From Oceanospirillales bacterium (GTDB lineage Bacteria; Pseudomonadota; Gammaproteobacteria; Pseudomonadales; Balneatricaceae), in NCBI GenBank assembly GCA_018223185.1, contig JAAEYW010000016.1:27440-91439 (forward strand): DNA of 64,000 nucleotides, given 5' to 3'. Each line of letters starts with the position of its first letter. Position 1 is the first letter of the stretch. Made by a program: the position numbers and the translations under genes. The notes under the pieces were generated by a model. That model worked only from the letters and a program-made list of their open reading frames with translations, ran no database searches and was not told where the DNA came from. Shown one piece after another: positions 62,863 through 64,000 of the stretch.

Positions 62863-63303
62863 ATGTTCAGAACAATGATCTTAACGGTTATTTCATGTCT
62901 CCTCACGATTAATGCACAAGCCGAGACAGAGCAAACTGAAAAGTTAGCGAGTATCACTAAGGACTATGCAAAGTGTGCTGATGTAGCAGTAGGGAATTTT
63001 ACTTCAGACAAACAAGCTCAGGACTCTATTAGAGCTTTTTATAAGGCTATGATCCTGAATATTAAGAAATTAATAGCCTTAGAGAGTGAGCCTGAGAACG
63101 AAGCCATAGATTATTTCGAAGAAATAATGGGTAGAGAAGCATTTGTCGGTTTTCTTCTAAAAGGATATTCGGATGTTGATCTTCAGTATCAAGATGAAAA
63201 GAAATCTCTGAAAGAAAAGTATGATTTTGATTGGCAGCGTGTTCATAAGGTACTTTGGGTAAAGCAAGGCTGTAATGCTATTTATAGTAGCTTGCAAAAG
63301 TAG
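62863..63303 (+). CDS. Secreted protein of unknown function in cassette-like region
   Basis: A 146-residue protein. The signal peptide (about residues 1-20, ending NAQAE) precedes a helical, charged mature domain with two cysteines (AKCADVAV, KQGCNAIY). I recognise no family. AGGAGG lies five bases before the ATG. The composition is clearly more AT-rich than neighbours. An attC-like site begins six bases after the stop codon, so it could be an integron-type gene cassette. Confidence 0.6.
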   Translation: MFRTMILTVISCLLTINAQAETEQTEKLASITKDYAKCADVAVGNFTSDKQAQDSIRAFYKAMILNIKKLIALESEPENEAIDYFEEIMGREAFVGFLLKGYSDVDLQYQDEKKSLKEKYDFDWQRVHKVLWVKQGCNAIYSSLQK

Positions 63304-63309
63304 CGCTGT

Positions 63310-63379
63310 GTTTAACGTGTAACAAGTTTAGCCCGCAGGACGTCAGCTGTGCTACCGCCCCTGCTAAAGGGCGTTAGGT
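63310..63379 (+). other. attC-like integron recombination site
   Basis: GTTTAAC at 63310-63316 fits the RYYYAAC box, and GTTAGGT at 63373-63379 fits GTTRRRY. They are 70 bases apart and complementary by wobble pairs. Between them is an imperfect stem (TTTAGCCCGCAGG with CCTGCTAAA). The following ATG is five bases after the core, a typical cassette distance. No integrase is seen in the window. Confidence 0.4.
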
Positions 63380-63384
63380 GGATT

Positions 63385-63549
63385 ATGGAACCCGCAGCGA
63401 TAGATATACTTGAGCAGGAATCCGAGAGGATGAGAGAAGAACTCCTTCAATACTTCTCTGGAAAACCACCTGAACGAATAGAACACCTATTTTCTGACGG
63501 TTCATTTTTCTTCCAAGGTGAATTAAAGGGGTCAAAGCCCTTTAGTTAG
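63385..63549 (+). CDS. Short, probably truncated cassette-like gene
   Basis: A 54-residue frame beginning MEPAAIDILEQESERMREEL. The last residues (GELKGSKPFS) come from an AAAGGGGTCAAAGCC repeat, also present at 16508-16522, so the original end seems to be replaced by repeat DNA. No family is recognised. It starts five bases after the attC-like core. It is most likely the stub of a longer protein. Confidence 0.4.
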   Translation: MEPAAIDILEQESERMREELLQYFSGKPPERIEHLFSDGSFFFQGELKGSKPFS

Positions 63550-63843
63550 TTTCTCAAACTGATCATAAAGCTCATGCAGTAACTTTCTGGCAAAGTTAAG
63601 AACGCTCTGATTCTCTATCACTGTATATAGATCGCTCTTGTCGAGCGACGGTTGTTCCTTTCCTGTTCTCTGTGACGTTCGAGCTACGTCTTTTGCTTTT
63701 CCTAGCAAGCGAAGCGTCTAGCTCCTAGCCCCTAGCTGTAAGTATGTTGTTCAACCGGCTTTATCAACACAGCTTTGTTCAGCTAACTAACACCAAAAAA
63801 ACGCTTTGAATCGCATCGATCAAAAACAACATTCAATAGATAG
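63550..63843. other. Repeat-containing gap before the tetR gene
   Basis: About 290 bases without a gene. Near 63717-63742 there is CTAGCTCCTAGCCCCTAGCT, an imperfect repeat of CTAGC words like that near 62430. Near 63674 ACGTTCGAGCTACG occurs, similar to words within the doublets at 27.4-27.7 kb. Confidence 0.4.
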
Positions 63844-63872
63844 TTGACAGTCTACCTATTGGTAGGTAGATT
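63844..63872 (+). promoter_or_regulatory. Promoter and operator of the tetR gene
   Basis: A -35 TTGACA (63844-63849) and a -10-like TAGATT (63867-63872), 17 bases apart, bracket TCTACCTATTGGTAGGTAGA (63851-63870). This is a perfect eight-base inverted repeat around TTGG. A repressor bound there would block the promoter, as expected for autorepression. Confidence 0.6.
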
Positions 63873-63884
63873 GAAGGCATGGAT

Positions 63885-63945
63885 ATGAAAGATACGATAT
63901 TAGAAGTTGCCAAACGTTTAGTTCAACAACGCGGCGTCAACGGTT
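63885..63945 (+). pseudogene. TetR-family regulator, interrupted 5' fragment
   Basis: The frame begins MKDTILEVAKRLVQQRGVNG, the first helix of a TetR DNA-binding domain, then changes into unrelated residues (LYWSTPTG...) at 63946 and stops soon after. The start at 63885 follows AAGG by seven bases; an in-frame ATG at 63879 is too close to it. The break coincides with the start of an IS-like end. The rest of the gene, if present, lies beyond the window. Confidence 0.6.
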
Positions 63946-64000
63946 TGTACTGGTCAACTCCAACCGGACACCTTTTTTTGTAAATTTTCAAAGTTGACCG
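63946..64000. mobile_element. Probable left end of an IS3-type insertion sequence
   Basis: TGTACTGGTCAACTCC followed by CGGACAC fits the TGTACTGxxC...GGACA terminal pattern of many IS3-family elements. It interrupts the tetR frame exactly here. Only 55 bases are within the window, so neither transposase nor the other end can be seen. Confidence 0.5.

Overview
The window reads as the chromosome of a marine, aerobic, heterotrophic gammaproteobacterium. The gene content (choline to glycine betaine, polyamine catabolism, NAD-dependent formate dehydrogenase, TIGR02001 outer-membrane proteins, many LysR/GntR/TetR regulators) and the protein style suggest the Oceanospirillaceae (Amphritea, Neptuniibacter or Marinobacterium-like). 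That placement is an inference from gene content. No rRNA, tRNA, CRISPR array or complete insertion sequence was seen.

Layout. 0-6.5 kb: the 3' end of a sigma-54-type activator, a YiiM-like MOSC protein, YceH, YceI, an unknown membrane protein, an OmpR/EnvZ-type two-component pair and small proteins. 6.6-16 kb: the choline/betaine locus. betI is alone on the plus strand; betB-betA-choX-choW-choV, a short BCCT-like carrier and a TIGR02001 protein all run on the minus strand. A matching 20-bp near-palindrome lies in front of both betI and betB. 16.5-25.2 kb: LysR/speB, a MocR regulator with an altered PLP site divergent from a PNPOx-fold protein, a Sel1 lipoprotein, an HD-GYP protein, a LysE exporter and a second TIGR02001 protein. 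25.5-47.3 kb: a large polyamine region (puuC, spuC, a GntR repressor, puuA, the potFGHI ABC transporter, two amidotransferases, then a second potF/puuA pair and puuB). 47.2-55.4 kb: an alpha/beta hydrolase and the fdsGBA-fdhD-fdsD formate dehydrogenase operon with a divergent ModE/PBP-type regulator. 55.4-57.6 kb: repeat-rich DNA around a small membrane protein and an unknown small protein. 58.0-62.4 kb: a permease/histidine-kinase/receiver hybrid and its LuxR-type response regulator. 62.4-64 kb: a lower-GC, cassette-like tail with an attC-like site and a TetR gene cut off by what looks like an IS3-type end.

How the genes fit together. Choline enters by the ABC system and perhaps the BCCT-like carrier, and BetA/BetB oxidise it to glycine betaine under BetI. 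Agmatine is hydrolysed by SpeB to putrescine, and external putrescine enters by PotFGHI. Putrescine can then be degraded by transamination (SpuC plus an aldehyde dehydrogenase) or by the gamma-glutamyl route (PuuA, PuuB, PuuC and an amidotransferase). Four copies of a GTGATCAC palindrome sit in front of spuC and puuA around the GntR gene and are its likely operators. Formate is oxidised to CO2 with NAD reduction by the soluble Fds enzyme.

Repeats. Three kinds stand out: REP-like doublets at 27.1-27.8 kb, a 166-bp tandem array at 55.76-56.22 kb, and two short minisatellites (15 bp x4 and 17 bp x6) at 56.8-57.1 kb.
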